Assembly (NCBI GenBank): GCA_026986935.1
Contig: JALSNP010000006.1
Span: 1 to 5,418 of the forward strand
Source of the DNA: Pyrodictiaceae archaeon
Lineage (GTDB): Archaea; Thermoproteota; Thermoprotei_A; Sulfolobales; Pyrodictiaceae
Direction: 5' to 3'
DNA length: 5,418 nucleotides
Within the stretch, counting starts at the first letter, position 1; each line of letters begins with the position of its first letter. Under the pieces are notes generated by a model. The model ran no database searches. It saw only the letters and a list, made by a program, of their open reading frames with translations, and was not told where the DNA came from. The translations under genes and the position numbers were made by a program. Below, one piece after another: positions 1 to 5,418 of this stretch.

Positions 1-217
1 GCCTAGCGGGGCTCGTAGCCGGGCAGAAAGCCTAGCAATATAGCGGCAAGCTCTACGCTGCTACCAGGCATTGTTCCCCCCAGTCACCCTCCTTGAAGCA
101 GACTCATGCTCCCGCGCCCGGGTCTAGGGGCGGTAAAGGCCTAAATACCGTAATACGTATCGCCCTCTCCCGGGGCCACACTGATCCCACTAGCACTCAC
201 CTGGATTTGTGCTAAGT

Positions 218-227
218 AGCTATATTT
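218..227 (+). promoter_or_regulatory. possible TATA-like box for the DNA glycosylase gene
   Basis: The AT-rich run ATATTTT, inside AGCTATATTTTC, stands in otherwise GC-rich DNA about 50 bases before the TTG at 276. Archaeal TATA boxes sit about 25 bases before the transcript start, so this would give a leader of roughly 20-30 bases. Composition and position only; no clear BRE was seen. Confidence 0.3.
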
Positions 228-275
228 TCTCCAAAGAGGTATGGTTGTGACCGCTTTCGCTGGGGAAATAAGGTC

Positions 276-1208
276 TTGGAGGATGTTAAGCTATTGGGGC
301 CGGTGTATGAGACGAGCATAGAGATAGACAAGAGCTATGATTTCCACCATACCGCGATGACCTATAGCTTCGGGTGGATGTACGACGGTATTGTGCACCG
401 GATAGAGCTTTGCAGAGGCTCTATAGCCGTAGTATCAGAGAAGGAGGGCACGCTACACCTGCAGGTATACAGTGAGCGTGGTAACAATTGCTGGGAAGAG
501 AGCATTAGGGGGGTAGAGAAGCGCCTCGGGGCCAGGGAGCGCCTCGAAGCATACTGGGAGAAAGCCCGCCAAGACCCACTCGTGGGCGGAGTAGCTGAGA
601 CAATGCCTGGGCTAAGGCTCAGAACCACTAGTATCTGGCTCGCTTTCCTCATAGCGGTTTGTCAGCAAAACGCTAGTTTCAGGCAGGGCTGGGGGATGCT
701 TTACCGCCTCCACCGCCTAGCGTCGCGCAGGTTATCGGCGCGCGGCATGGGGGTCTATCTCGAGACGCCACAGCCCAGCAGCCTTAGCCTCGACTTGCTA
801 AGAAGAGCTGGTCTAGGGTACCGGGCGAGAACAGTCATGGAGGCTATTAGGCACCGTGTACATGAGCTGAGCTGCAGGGAGGTGGATAGGGCTAGGGAGG
901 TAAGAGGAGTTGGCAACTATACGCTCTCGCTCATAAAGCTACTAGCCTGCCGAGACTATAGCGCGCTCCCTCTTGATAGGTGGCTTAAACGCTTAGCCTC
1001 AGAAGCATACAATGTACCAGAGTCGGCCGTGGATACGGAGCTTCATAGGAGGTTCGGCAACTACGTGGGATTAGCTGCGCTACACACCACGATAGCTTTT
1101 GACGCAGAGCCGATATCAAGGGCTCTTAGGAGGCTGAGGGAGGGAAGGAATAAACCTGGGCTAGTGGAGCCCTCTCCCATATCGCTTTGGAGACACACTC
1201 CTCCATGA
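276..1208 (+). CDS. HhH-GPD superfamily DNA glycosylase (AlkA/OGG-like, probably monofunctional)
   Basis: Predicted base-excision repair enzyme that removes damaged bases from DNA. Residues 209-235 form the helix-hairpin-helix plus GPD signature: hairpin VRGVGNYTLSL (209-219), then LPLDRWL (231-237) with D234 as the expected catalytic aspartate. An upstream helix has the family-like CQQNASF (129-135). The position that is the Schiff-base lysine in OGG1 (GVGTK) is Y215 here (GVGNY), as with the Trp in E. coli AlkA (GIGRW); this suggests a glycosylase without lyase activity. Residues 1-65 may be a divergent AlkA/OGG N-terminal domain. 310 residues fits the family. The start is TTG at 276; no in-frame ATG or GTG exists back to the stop at 213. 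GGAGG (278-282) lies just inside this start, so TTG at 294 is a possible alternative. Substrate (alkylated base, 8-oxoguanine or other) cannot be told. Ends 9 bases from the convergent next gene. Confidence 0.85.
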   Translation: MEDVKLLGPVYETSIEIDKSYDFHHTAMTYSFGWMYDGIVHRIELCRGSIAVVSEKEGTLHLQVYSERGNNCWEESIRGVEKRLGARERLEAYWEKARQDPLVGGVAETMPGLRLRTTSIWLAFLIAVCQQNASFRQGWGMLYRLHRLASRRLSARGMGVYLETPQPSSLSLDLLRRAGLGYRARTVMEAIRHRVHELSCREVDRAREVRGVGNYTLSLIKLLACRDYSALPLDRWLKRLASEAYNVPESAVDTELHRRFGNYVGLAALHTTIAFDAEPISRALRRLREGRNKPGLVEPSPISLWRHTPP

Positions 1209-1217
1209 AAAAGAAAG

Positions 1218-1883
1218 CTAGTCTCTTGAAATATACTTGCTGAGCAGCTTTGCCAGCGGTGGCAGGATCCTTGTCTGTACGTATAGCGTGGTAGGGCCAT
1301 GAACCTCTATGACAAAGCCCTCGCCGCCGAATAGGAACGACTTGAGCCCCCCAAACTTCTTCACATTATACTCGGTGGCTGCCGGCATTGCCACGAAATG
1401 ATAATTATCAACAGTTATTTTCTCCCCGGGCTCTACTTCTATGCGCCTAATGGCCCCGTAGCTCGATATCCAGAGAACCCCGTGGCCACTAGCCTTGAGC
1501 CAGAAAAGCTCGCCCTCGGTTATTAGGCCTCGGAGACCAGTAAACTTAGCGCTAACATCTATGTCCCCGCTATGGGCTAGGTAACTTGTATCCTGTATTA
1601 TCCACTCATCGCCCCGCAGCTCTATAGCGTCTATATCGCCCGGGGTTGGGGGGACGAACCATATCTCCGCAGCGCTTCGGGCCCTATACCTGTTTATGAA
1701 GAAGCTCTCGCCGCCTAGGAGCTTCCTCGCCAAAGCGCTGCCTATACCGCCACTACTTGTCTTCACCTCCACGTCGCCCCGCATAAGCATAAGCGCTCCC
1801 GGCTCCGCGTAGACCTCCTCACCTGGATCAAGCAGTACGCGTAGAACAGTATAGGCTGGGCCGTTCTCCTTAAACCATTTCAA
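1218..1883 (-). CDS. AIM24 / TIGR00266 family protein, function unknown
   Basis: Matches the AIM24 family (related to yeast mitochondrial AIM24 and many prokaryotic proteins once called DUF124), which has a TRAP-like beta fold and no settled biochemical role. Numbered from the upstream GTG, the family landmarks appear in order: GPAYTVLRV and LDPGEEVYAEPGALM (12-36), LLGGESFFINRY (59-70), PGDIDAIEL (85-93), SYLAHS (104-109), EGELFWLKASGHGVLWISSYG (127-147), VEPGEKITVDNYHFVAM (154-170), FGGLKSFLFGGEGFV (181-195) and the closing GPTTLYVQTR (200-209), usually GPG..QTR. No signal peptide or membrane helix; predicted soluble. I prefer the start TTG at 1883, because GAGGTG lies 9 bases before it. 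The alternative GTG at 1895 is embedded in that SD site and adds four residues. The TAG stop is 9 bases from the convergent glycosylase stop. Family assignment is secure; role is not. Confidence 0.88.
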   Translation of the reverse strand: MKWFKENGPAYTVLRVLLDPGEEVYAEPGALMLMRGDVEVKTSSGGIGSALARKLLGGESFFINRYRARSAAEIWFVPPTPGDIDAIELRGDEWIIQDTSYLAHSGDIDVSAKFTGLRGLITEGELFWLKASGHGVLWISSYGAIRRIEVEPGEKITVDNYHFVAMPAATEYNVKKFGGLKSFLFGGEGFVIEVHGPTTLYVQTRILPPLAKLLSKYISRD

Positions 1884-1892
1884 TACATGGGG

Positions 1893-1898
1893 CACCTC
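1893..1898 (-). promoter_or_regulatory. Shine-Dalgarno site deciding the AIM24 gene start
   Basis: The minus strand reads GAGGTG here, a good complement to the archaeal 16S rRNA 3' end, followed 9 bases later by TTG at 1883. The same site-to-start distance occurs for the TTG of the CDF-like gene at 3051. The site contains the GTG (1893-1895) that would be the longest start, which makes that GTG an unlikely initiator. Confidence 0.55.
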
Positions 1899-1935
1899 GA
1901 AGCCGTAGTCTTCGCCAATAATAGTAGTCCTAAGG

Positions 1936-1950
1936 AGTTATTTGATAACT
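1936..1950. promoter_or_regulatory. 15-base perfect palindrome in the divergent promoter region
   Basis: AGTTAT-TTG-ATAACT: six-base arms, three-base centre. It lies between the divergent AIM24 gene and KaiC-like gene, 52 bases upstream of the AIM24 TTG and about 65 bases upstream of the KaiC-like ATG. On the minus strand it overlaps the most AT-rich stretch (TTATCAAATAAC), which could itself be the AIM24 TATA-like box. A dimeric regulator bound here could block one promoter or act on both. The symmetry is seen; the operator role is inferred. Confidence 0.4.
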
Positions 1951-1968
1951 ATTTCTATCTAAACCGAC

Positions 1969-1978
1969 ATATATATTT
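1969..1978 (+). promoter_or_regulatory. TATA-like box for the KaiC-like ATPase gene
   Basis: ATATATATTT is the clearest TATA-like element in the window. Its centre is about 43 bases before ATG 2016, so transcription would start near 1999 and give a leader of about 15-20 bases. The box falls inside the longer reading frame that begins at 1887, an argument that the frame is not translated that far upstream. Confidence 0.5.
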
Positions 1979-2015
1979 CCACGTGCTCGCTGCTAGTACT
2001 ACTCTGGTAAGAGGC

Positions 2016-2798
2016 ATGGATCAAGAAATGCTCATAAGTCTTGGCGTACCGCTTCTAGATAAGCTCCTCCCCAAAGGGATATGGCGCAATAGCTTCGTCC
2101 TAATAGCGGGAGAGGGGGGCACGGGCAAGACCTACATATTACAGCAAATAGCTGCAAGTATTCTTCAAAGAGGAGAGCCAGTTATCTACCTAGCCTTGGA
2201 CGATGACCCCGCGGATATAATTGCGTCGCTAGAGCTTCGAGGGATAGAGCTAAAGCGATTCCTAGAGGAGGGAAGGCTAGTCTTCATAGATGGGTATGGT
2301 GGCCGATACGGCTACGAGACAGAGGCGCCAGTAGCTGAGCGCTTGAGAAGCCTAGACATACACGCCGCTGTATCGACTATAACAAGGGTGCTGGACTCTA
2401 ACAAGGTAAGCAATAAGGGGGCAATAATACTTGATAGCTTGAACCCCTTCTTCCAATGGCACGACACTAACATGGTCTACGACTTCGTCAATATGCTCAG
2501 AATACTCGTAGCGAAGAAGAGGAACATACCAGTCTTCGCTACCCTGCATACGCCTACACAACTATACGCTGATATAGCGGCGACAATGGAGTACATGGTT
2601 GACGTGTTCATTGTGACCCGGTACCATGCAGCGGCTATGGAGGCTGGCTACTCTGTTAAAGAGATCCTAGTGAAGAAGGCGAGAGGGGTCCCAGTCGCCT
2701 ACGGCTGGGTACCGTTCATGATAACCGATAAGGGCCTAGAAGAGGTTCGTATAAGGGTTCGATTGCCTGGGCAAGCAACAGCCTCGGGTCAACAATAA
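2016..2798 (+). CDS. single-domain KaiC/RadA-like RecA-fold ATPase
   Basis: Predicted cytoplasmic ATPase of the archaeal KaiC-like/RadA-paralogue group, whose roles (signalling, repair or recombination regulation) are mostly undefined. Numbered from ATG 2016: the family opening ISLGVPLLDKLLPKGI (7-22), Walker A GEGGTGKT (32-39), the second strand VIYLALDDDP (56-65) where KaiC has its catalytic EE pair and this protein has acidic D62-D64, Walker B GAIILDSLNPFF (135-146) with D140, then VFATLHTPTQLYADIAATM (173-191), and the C-terminal KKARGVPVAYGWVPFMITDKGLEEV (220-244), which corresponds to the closing KaiC strands. There is one ATPase domain, and no HhH domain as in true RadA. The frame is open from 1887, but those extra 43 residues do not resemble the family, contain the TATA-like box and would overlap the divergent gene's start; GGTAA lies 5 bases before ATG 2016. 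No partner gene is in the window. A short T-run at 2910-2913 may aid termination. Confidence 0.82.
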   Translation: MDQEMLISLGVPLLDKLLPKGIWRNSFVLIAGEGGTGKTYILQQIAASILQRGEPVIYLALDDDPADIIASLELRGIELKRFLEEGRLVFIDGYGGRYGYETEAPVAERLRSLDIHAAVSTITRVLDSNKVSNKGAIILDSLNPFFQWHDTNMVYDFVNMLRILVAKKRNIPVFATLHTPTQLYADIAATMEYMVDVFIVTRYHAAAMEAGYSVKEILVKKARGVPVAYGWVPFMITDKGLEEVRIRVRLPGQATASGQQ

Positions 2799-3034
2799 TA
2801 AGTTAGGAAGCCAAGGGTTTACCAAGTACCTAGAGCTAGGCTCGCATCGGATTAGGAAAAAGAAAGTTGGAAGAGCGTGTGCCTCTCCCCCGGGACCTGG
2901 ATTCACGTGTTTTCTCCTAGCCCTATTAGTTAAACACTTAGTGCTTATGGGGATGTGTTAGCATAGCCCTAAGGTCTCCTAGCGACTATTCTGGCATAGT
3001 ACCGGGGCTTCGCCAATACTAGGGCGTGTCCGGA

Positions 3035-3040
3035 GAGGTG
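3035..3040 (+). promoter_or_regulatory. Shine-Dalgarno site for the CDF-like gene
   Basis: GAGGTG, within GGAGAGGTGG, ends about 10 bases before TTG 3051. It supports the TTG start over the internal in-frame GTG at 3069. The ATG at 3043 is out of frame. Confidence 0.55.
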
Positions 3041-3050
3041 GTATGGAGAC

Positions 3051-4043
3051 TTGGTTAGGAAGATCGCGGTGAGAAAGATACTAACCGCTACAAGAGCTAT
3101 AAGAACAACGTATCTGGTGTCATCGGTATCGCTTCTATTATCCATTGTTGGTATCATTCTATACTTTGTCACGGGCTCGGATGTAATACTCATGGAGGCC
3201 TTGATTTGGCTCGTAGAGGCTATGTCTTTTGGTGGATTAGCTGTGGCTTTCAAGATAGCTGCTTCGCGCGCTCTCATCTATCGTACAAGGTACGAGGTTT
3301 TGCGCCTCGAGTCATTGGCGGTCCTTGTGACCTCTTTTGTCGCGCTTGTTGTAACGGTTCTCGCTGTGCTGAGAAACATTGTCAGCGGCCATACTGGTTT
3401 AACCCCAGTAGGGTTCTCGTCATACTTGTTCATTAGTGGTGCAGTGAGCCTTGTGCTTGAAAGGGTTGCGCAGAGGGGTTTGCGCCGGATAGGCTTGAGA
3501 ATAGTCAGTATTAGGGCTATTGCGGAGAAGCTGAGCCTGGACTTCGTACTAGAGCTGGCCGGCGGCTCTGCAATAGTCTTATCGAATATTCTTAGAAGTA
3601 GCTTGATCGAGAGAATAGTATCTGTTGCCATGGGGATCTATGTGTCCTACGGGGTTATAGGTATCGCGCGTGAAGCAGTGCAACACCTCATAGGTATTAC
3701 ACCACATCATGTCTACAGGGAGATTAGGGCAAAAGTACTAAGCTCTGTTAGAAGAGCGACAAGGTACAATAGGATCCGTCGATTAAAGGTGGAGAGCTAC
3801 GGCACCTTCTACGAGGTCGAGCTATGGCTTGAAGCCCCTCCTGGAATGACCCTTGGCACAGCCCATAGGGAATCCATGCGCATAGCTCATAGAATTATAC
3901 ATGAGGTACCAGAGGTCCTGCGGGCTCTTGTAGTGTTCGTCCCAGCTCGCAGAACCAGCGCGCCACCACGTAGCATGAAGCGCTACGCGCGTAGAAGGAT
4001 AGCGGGTAAGAGTAAGGGCAGAGAAGAGGACAAAAAGGCTTAG
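3051..4043 (+). CDS. CDF (cation efflux) family homologue with degenerate metal sites
   Basis: Integral membrane protein related to cation diffusion facilitators, which export Zn, Mn or Fe from the cytoplasm by proton antiport. Six hydrophobic segments are visible, near 21-40, 44-70, 86-108, 121-137, 162-180 and 187-206. The link REAVQHLIGITPHHVYREI (207-225) and the cytoplasmic alpha-beta domain (240-298, with PPGMTLGTAHRESMRIAH and PEV) are typical of the family. Aligned by eye to E. coli YiiP, the membrane metal site D45/D49/H153/D157 becomes I52/E56/K160/D164. In the C-terminal domain only H272 seems kept (matching H261), with the H of the final strand replaced by F296. The tail (299-330) is strongly basic. 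The start is TTG with GAGGTG upstream. It may be a transporter of altered specificity, or a non-transporting or regulatory homologue; family membership is firmer than transport activity. Converges on the thiamine-binding gene with a 41-base gap. Confidence 0.8.
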   Translation: MVRKIAVRKILTATRAIRTTYLVSSVSLLLSIVGIILYFVTGSDVILMEALIWLVEAMSFGGLAVAFKIAASRALIYRTRYEVLRLESLAVLVTSFVALVVTVLAVLRNIVSGHTGLTPVGFSSYLFISGAVSLVLERVAQRGLRRIGLRIVSIRAIAEKLSLDFVLELAGGSAIVLSNILRSSLIERIVSVAMGIYVSYGVIGIAREAVQHLIGITPHHVYREIRAKVLSSVRRATRYNRIRRLKVESYGTFYEVELWLEAPPGMTLGTAHRESMRIAHRIIHEVPEVLRALVVFVPARRTSAPPRSMKRYARRRIAGKSKGREEDKKA

Positions 4044-4060
4044 AAAATGATATGATTGAA

Positions 4061-4092
4061 GCAAGGCGGTAGGAGAAAGTCCTGCTACTTGC
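4061..4092. repeat. imperfect inverted repeat between convergent genes
   Basis: GCAA, GTAG and GA (4061-4072) can pair with TC, CTAC and TTGC (4080-4092), with internal bulges and a GAAAG loop. It covers the gap between the two convergent stops and overlaps the thiB stop. It could fold in either transcript and help 3'-end formation or stability, but no T-tract follows and the match is near chance level. Confidence 0.2.
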
Positions 4093-5287
4093 TCATAATG
4101 CTTAGCCACTGGGTTAGCCAGTTCTCAAGATTCTTTGATACCTGCTCCGGGGGTAGCAAGGTGTTCGCTAAGACGTCTACATCTTTCTCCGTTAAAGCGT
4201 ACTTGTAGAACACTGGTAGTGGTACACCCGGTCTAGCTGGTAGCATCCACTGGTTCTCCGGTATGAGGCTCTGAACCTCTATGCTCAGAAGCCAGTCCAC
4301 GAACTTCTTTGCGGCCTCGGTGTCCGCGCCCCGGATGATGGCGACACCCTCTACCTGTACCCAGCCGTATTTCTTCCCGTTAAGAACCAGTACTGTCGCG
4401 TTAATACTAGGCTTCATGGGTTCTCCGTGTCTTAGCTTCTCCCACGCGCTGTAAGCAGGGTCTGTCCCATAGCTCACCACTATTGCCCGTGGGCTCCCTT
4501 TTCGCAGAAACTCGTTGAACGCGTCGCTCCACGAGCCGAGAACTAGTAGCTTATTGTTCTTCATCTCTTTCCAGAGATTCTTCCAGTCAACTCCAGCCTT
4601 GTTCGCCAGGGCTATTGTGTAGAGGAGGAAGTTGAGCCCAGGACTACTCTTAGTGGGATCCTCTGCAACAATCCTCGGAGCTAGCTTCACCAAGTCGTTG
4701 AGCGTGACACCGTTCTTCACCATTGCTAGCTCGTTCTTGGTTAGCCTCGAGGGGTCATAGACTAGTGCTATTAGGCCATAGTCTATGGGTGTTACACAGT
4801 TAGTGGGATCAAGAGCCTCTGCTAGCTTCTTATCAGCGAGCGGTGACAGGTAGCACTCGATCATGTGGTTATTCTTGAGCTCTACTACGAGCAGGCTATC
4901 AACACCTATGAGGACGTCGGCTGTCTTTATGCCCTTCTTGTACTCAGCTATAGCCGTGGTCACCATTGTACGGGCATCATCGAATTTGCGCACATCAACC
5001 TTTATCCCAGTCTCTCTCTCAAAATCCTTGACTAGCTTATCGAAGAGTTTCGGATCCGAGCCCCACGCCATGAAATCACTATAAACATATACTTTTAGCT
5101 CATGCTTCCTAGGGGTAAGCGTTGTTGTAGTAGTAATCGTGGTTGTCTTAGTAACCACGCCCTGGCTCTGGGGCAGCGTAACAGTTTTCGTCTTTACACC
5201 CTTGGTGCCTGCCCCGACATAGTATCCGAGAACACCAGCGATAACCGCAACCACTATAATAGCTATGACTAGCTGGCCACGGTTCAT
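4085..5287 (-). CDS. thiB: thiamine ABC transporter substrate-binding protein, membrane-anchored (ThiB/TbpA-like)
   Basis: Extracellular binding protein predicted to capture thiamine or its phosphates for an ABC importer (ThiP permease, ThiQ ATPase in bacteria). The N-terminus is MNRG plus a hydrophobic helix (5-25) with no lipobox Cys, so it is probably a membrane anchor. A Thr-rich linker (45-59) then acts as a stalk, common in archaeal binding proteins and often glycosylated. The binding domain runs from about 63 to 395. ThiB-like blocks: YSDFMAWG (69-76), AEDPTKSSPGLNFLL (208-222), LGSWSDAFNEFLRKG (250-264), VVSYGTDPAYSAWEK (270-284), YGWVQVEGVAI (307-317), KKFVDWLLS (327-335) and PENQWMLPA (343-351). 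W75, W253, Y273, Y279 and W347 align by eye with aromatic residues of the E. coli ThiB pocket. The only two cysteines, C145 and C164, could form an external disulfide. ATG 5287 has GGTGA 6 bases upstream. No permease or ATPase gene follows it: the next gene downstream is the convergent CDF-like gene. Confidence 0.88.
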   Translation of the reverse strand: MNRGQLVIAIIVVAVIAGVLGYYVGAGTKGVKTKTVTLPQSQGVVTKTTTITTTTTLTPRKHELKVYVYSDFMAWGSDPKLFDKLVKDFERETGIKVDVRKFDDARTMVTTAIAEYKKGIKTADVLIGVDSLLVVELKNNHMIECYLSPLADKKLAEALDPTNCVTPIDYGLIALVYDPSRLTKNELAMVKNGVTLNDLVKLAPRIVAEDPTKSSPGLNFLLYTIALANKAGVDWKNLWKEMKNNKLLVLGSWSDAFNEFLRKGSPRAIVVSYGTDPAYSAWEKLRHGEPMKPSINATVLVLNGKKYGWVQVEGVAIIRGADTEAAKKFVDWLLSIEVQSLIPENQWMLPARPGVPLPVFYKYALTEKDVDVLANTLLPPEQVSKNLENWLTQWLSIMSK

Positions 5288-5293
5288 CCCAGT

Positions 5294-5300
5294 TCACCCC
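5294..5300 (-). promoter_or_regulatory. Shine-Dalgarno site of thiB
   Basis: The minus strand reads GGGGTGA, inside a longer G-run, ending 6 bases before ATG 5287. It fixes the thiB start and implies a leadered transcript. Confidence 0.6.
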
Positions 5301-5333
5301 CCTTGCCCACGGATAACGGGTTGTACAGGTTTC

Positions 5334-5341
5334 TCTAAAAT
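5334..5341 (-). promoter_or_regulatory. TATA-like box candidate for thiB
   Basis: The minus strand reads TATTTTAG, centred about 50 bases before ATG 5287. Transcription would start near 5312, leaving a leader of about 25 bases that includes the SD site. The palindrome at 5343-5356 lies directly upstream, where the BRE would be. A second AT-rich choice, GGTTAAAG, overlaps the palindrome itself. Confidence 0.4.
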
Positions 5342-5342
5342 A

Positions 5343-5370
5343 GGTTAACTTTAACCAAATAACCAGGTTA
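5343..5370. promoter_or_regulatory. tandem palindromes of TAACC/GGTTA half-sites, candidate operator
   Basis: Two perfect palindromes lie three bases apart: GGTTAA-CT-TTAACC (5343-5356) and TAACC-A-GGTTA (5360-5370). Together they present four GGTTA/TAACC half-sites in the order GGTTA, TAACC, TAACC, GGTTA. A weaker relative, TAACGGGTT, occurs at 5314-5322. The array abuts the thiB TATA-like box, so a bound dimeric regulator could block or recruit the basal factors. Archaeal thiamine genes are known to be controlled by ThiR-type regulators (DNA-binding domain plus ThiN domain); that ThiR binds this motif is only a guess. It may also serve a divergent gene to the right. Confidence 0.5.
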
Positions 5371-5389
5371 TAGGAGAGCAACGAGGCAC

Positions 5390-5418
5390 ATGGGACACGG
5401 GGAGAGAATAATATACAT
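5390..5418 (+). CDS. possible start of a divergent gene, cut by the window edge
   Basis: ATG at 5390 opens a frame of nine codons (MGHGERIIY) that runs off the window. GAGG (5383-5386) lies three bases before it, closer than usual for an SD site, and GGAGAG lies further up at 5373-5378. If real, it is divergent from thiB and shares the palindromic region. Too short to identify; it could equally be noncoding. Confidence 0.2.

Noticed and set aside
1..35. C-terminal end of an upstream plus-strand gene (frame ending LAGLVAGQKA, TAG at 33-35)
   Set aside because: Ten codons are too few to separate from chance, and another plus-strand frame is open at the edge as well.
1887..2015. N-terminal extension of the KaiC-like ATPase from ATG 1887
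   Set aside because: It does not resemble the family, contains the TATA-like box and overlaps the start of the divergent gene.
2799..3050. Possible small RNA or gene between the KaiC-like and CDF-like genes
   Set aside because: No tRNA arms, no C/D box pair and no ORF with an SD site. Small symmetries such as CCTAGAGCTAGG (2829-2840) have no supporting context and are near chance level.
5105..5155. Low-complexity repeat on the DNA level near the thiB 5' end
   Set aside because: It is simply the run of threonine codons in the linker of the binding protein, not an independent repeat.
5288..5342. TPP (THI-box) riboswitch in the thiB leader
   Set aside because: The leader is short and lacks the conserved CTGAGA-type core; double-stranded palindromes fit a protein-bound operator better.
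5148..5381. 77-codon minus-strand ORF over the thiB start
   Set aside because: It overlaps the well-supported thiB frame out of phase, has no recognisable domain and crosses the promoter region.

Overview
The window looks like chromosomal DNA of a hyperthermophilic crenarchaeon, probably of the Desulfurococcales/Pyrodictiaceae type. This rests on several visible traits: strong use of AGG (Arg), ATA (Ile) and CTA (Leu) codons, frequent TTG starts behind GAGGTG-type Shine-Dalgarno (SD) sites, short AT-rich TATA-like boxes, no bacterial -35/-10 promoters, and archaeal protein families. The organism call is inference from style, not from a marker gene.

Layout from left to right: (i) 1-275, no confident gene, only a possible 22-codon minus-strand ORF at 3-71. 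(ii) 276-1208 (+), a helix-hairpin-helix DNA glycosylase. (iii) 1218-1883 (-), an AIM24/TIGR00266-family protein, convergent with the glycosylase and 9 bases away. (iv) A divergent promoter region of about 130 bases holding a 15-base perfect palindrome and a clear TATA-like box. (v) 2016-2798 (+), a single-domain KaiC/RadA-like ATPase; the longer reading of this frame, from 1887, would overlap the AIM24 start and is probably wrong. (vi) 2799-3050, an intergenic stretch with no gene seen. (vii) 3051-4043 (+), a cation-diffusion-facilitator (CDF)-like membrane protein whose metal ligands appear largely lost. (viii) 4085-5287 (-), a membrane-anchored thiamine-binding protein of the ThiB type. (ix) 5288-5418, its upstream region, with two back-to-back palindromes built from four TAACC/GGTTA half-sites next to a TATA-like box, and possibly the first codons of a divergent gene at the right edge.

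The five genes do not form one operon, because strands alternate (+, -, +, +, -), and no shared pathway is evident. They cover base-excision repair, an uncharacterised beta-rich protein, a RecA-fold ATPase of unknown role, a membrane protein derived from metal transporters, and vitamin B1 uptake. No mobile element, CRISPR array, rRNA or tRNA was seen. The points most worth a second look are the TAACC/GGTTA array at the thiB promoter, the CDF homologue with degenerate metal sites, and the palindrome between the AIM24 and KaiC-like genes.
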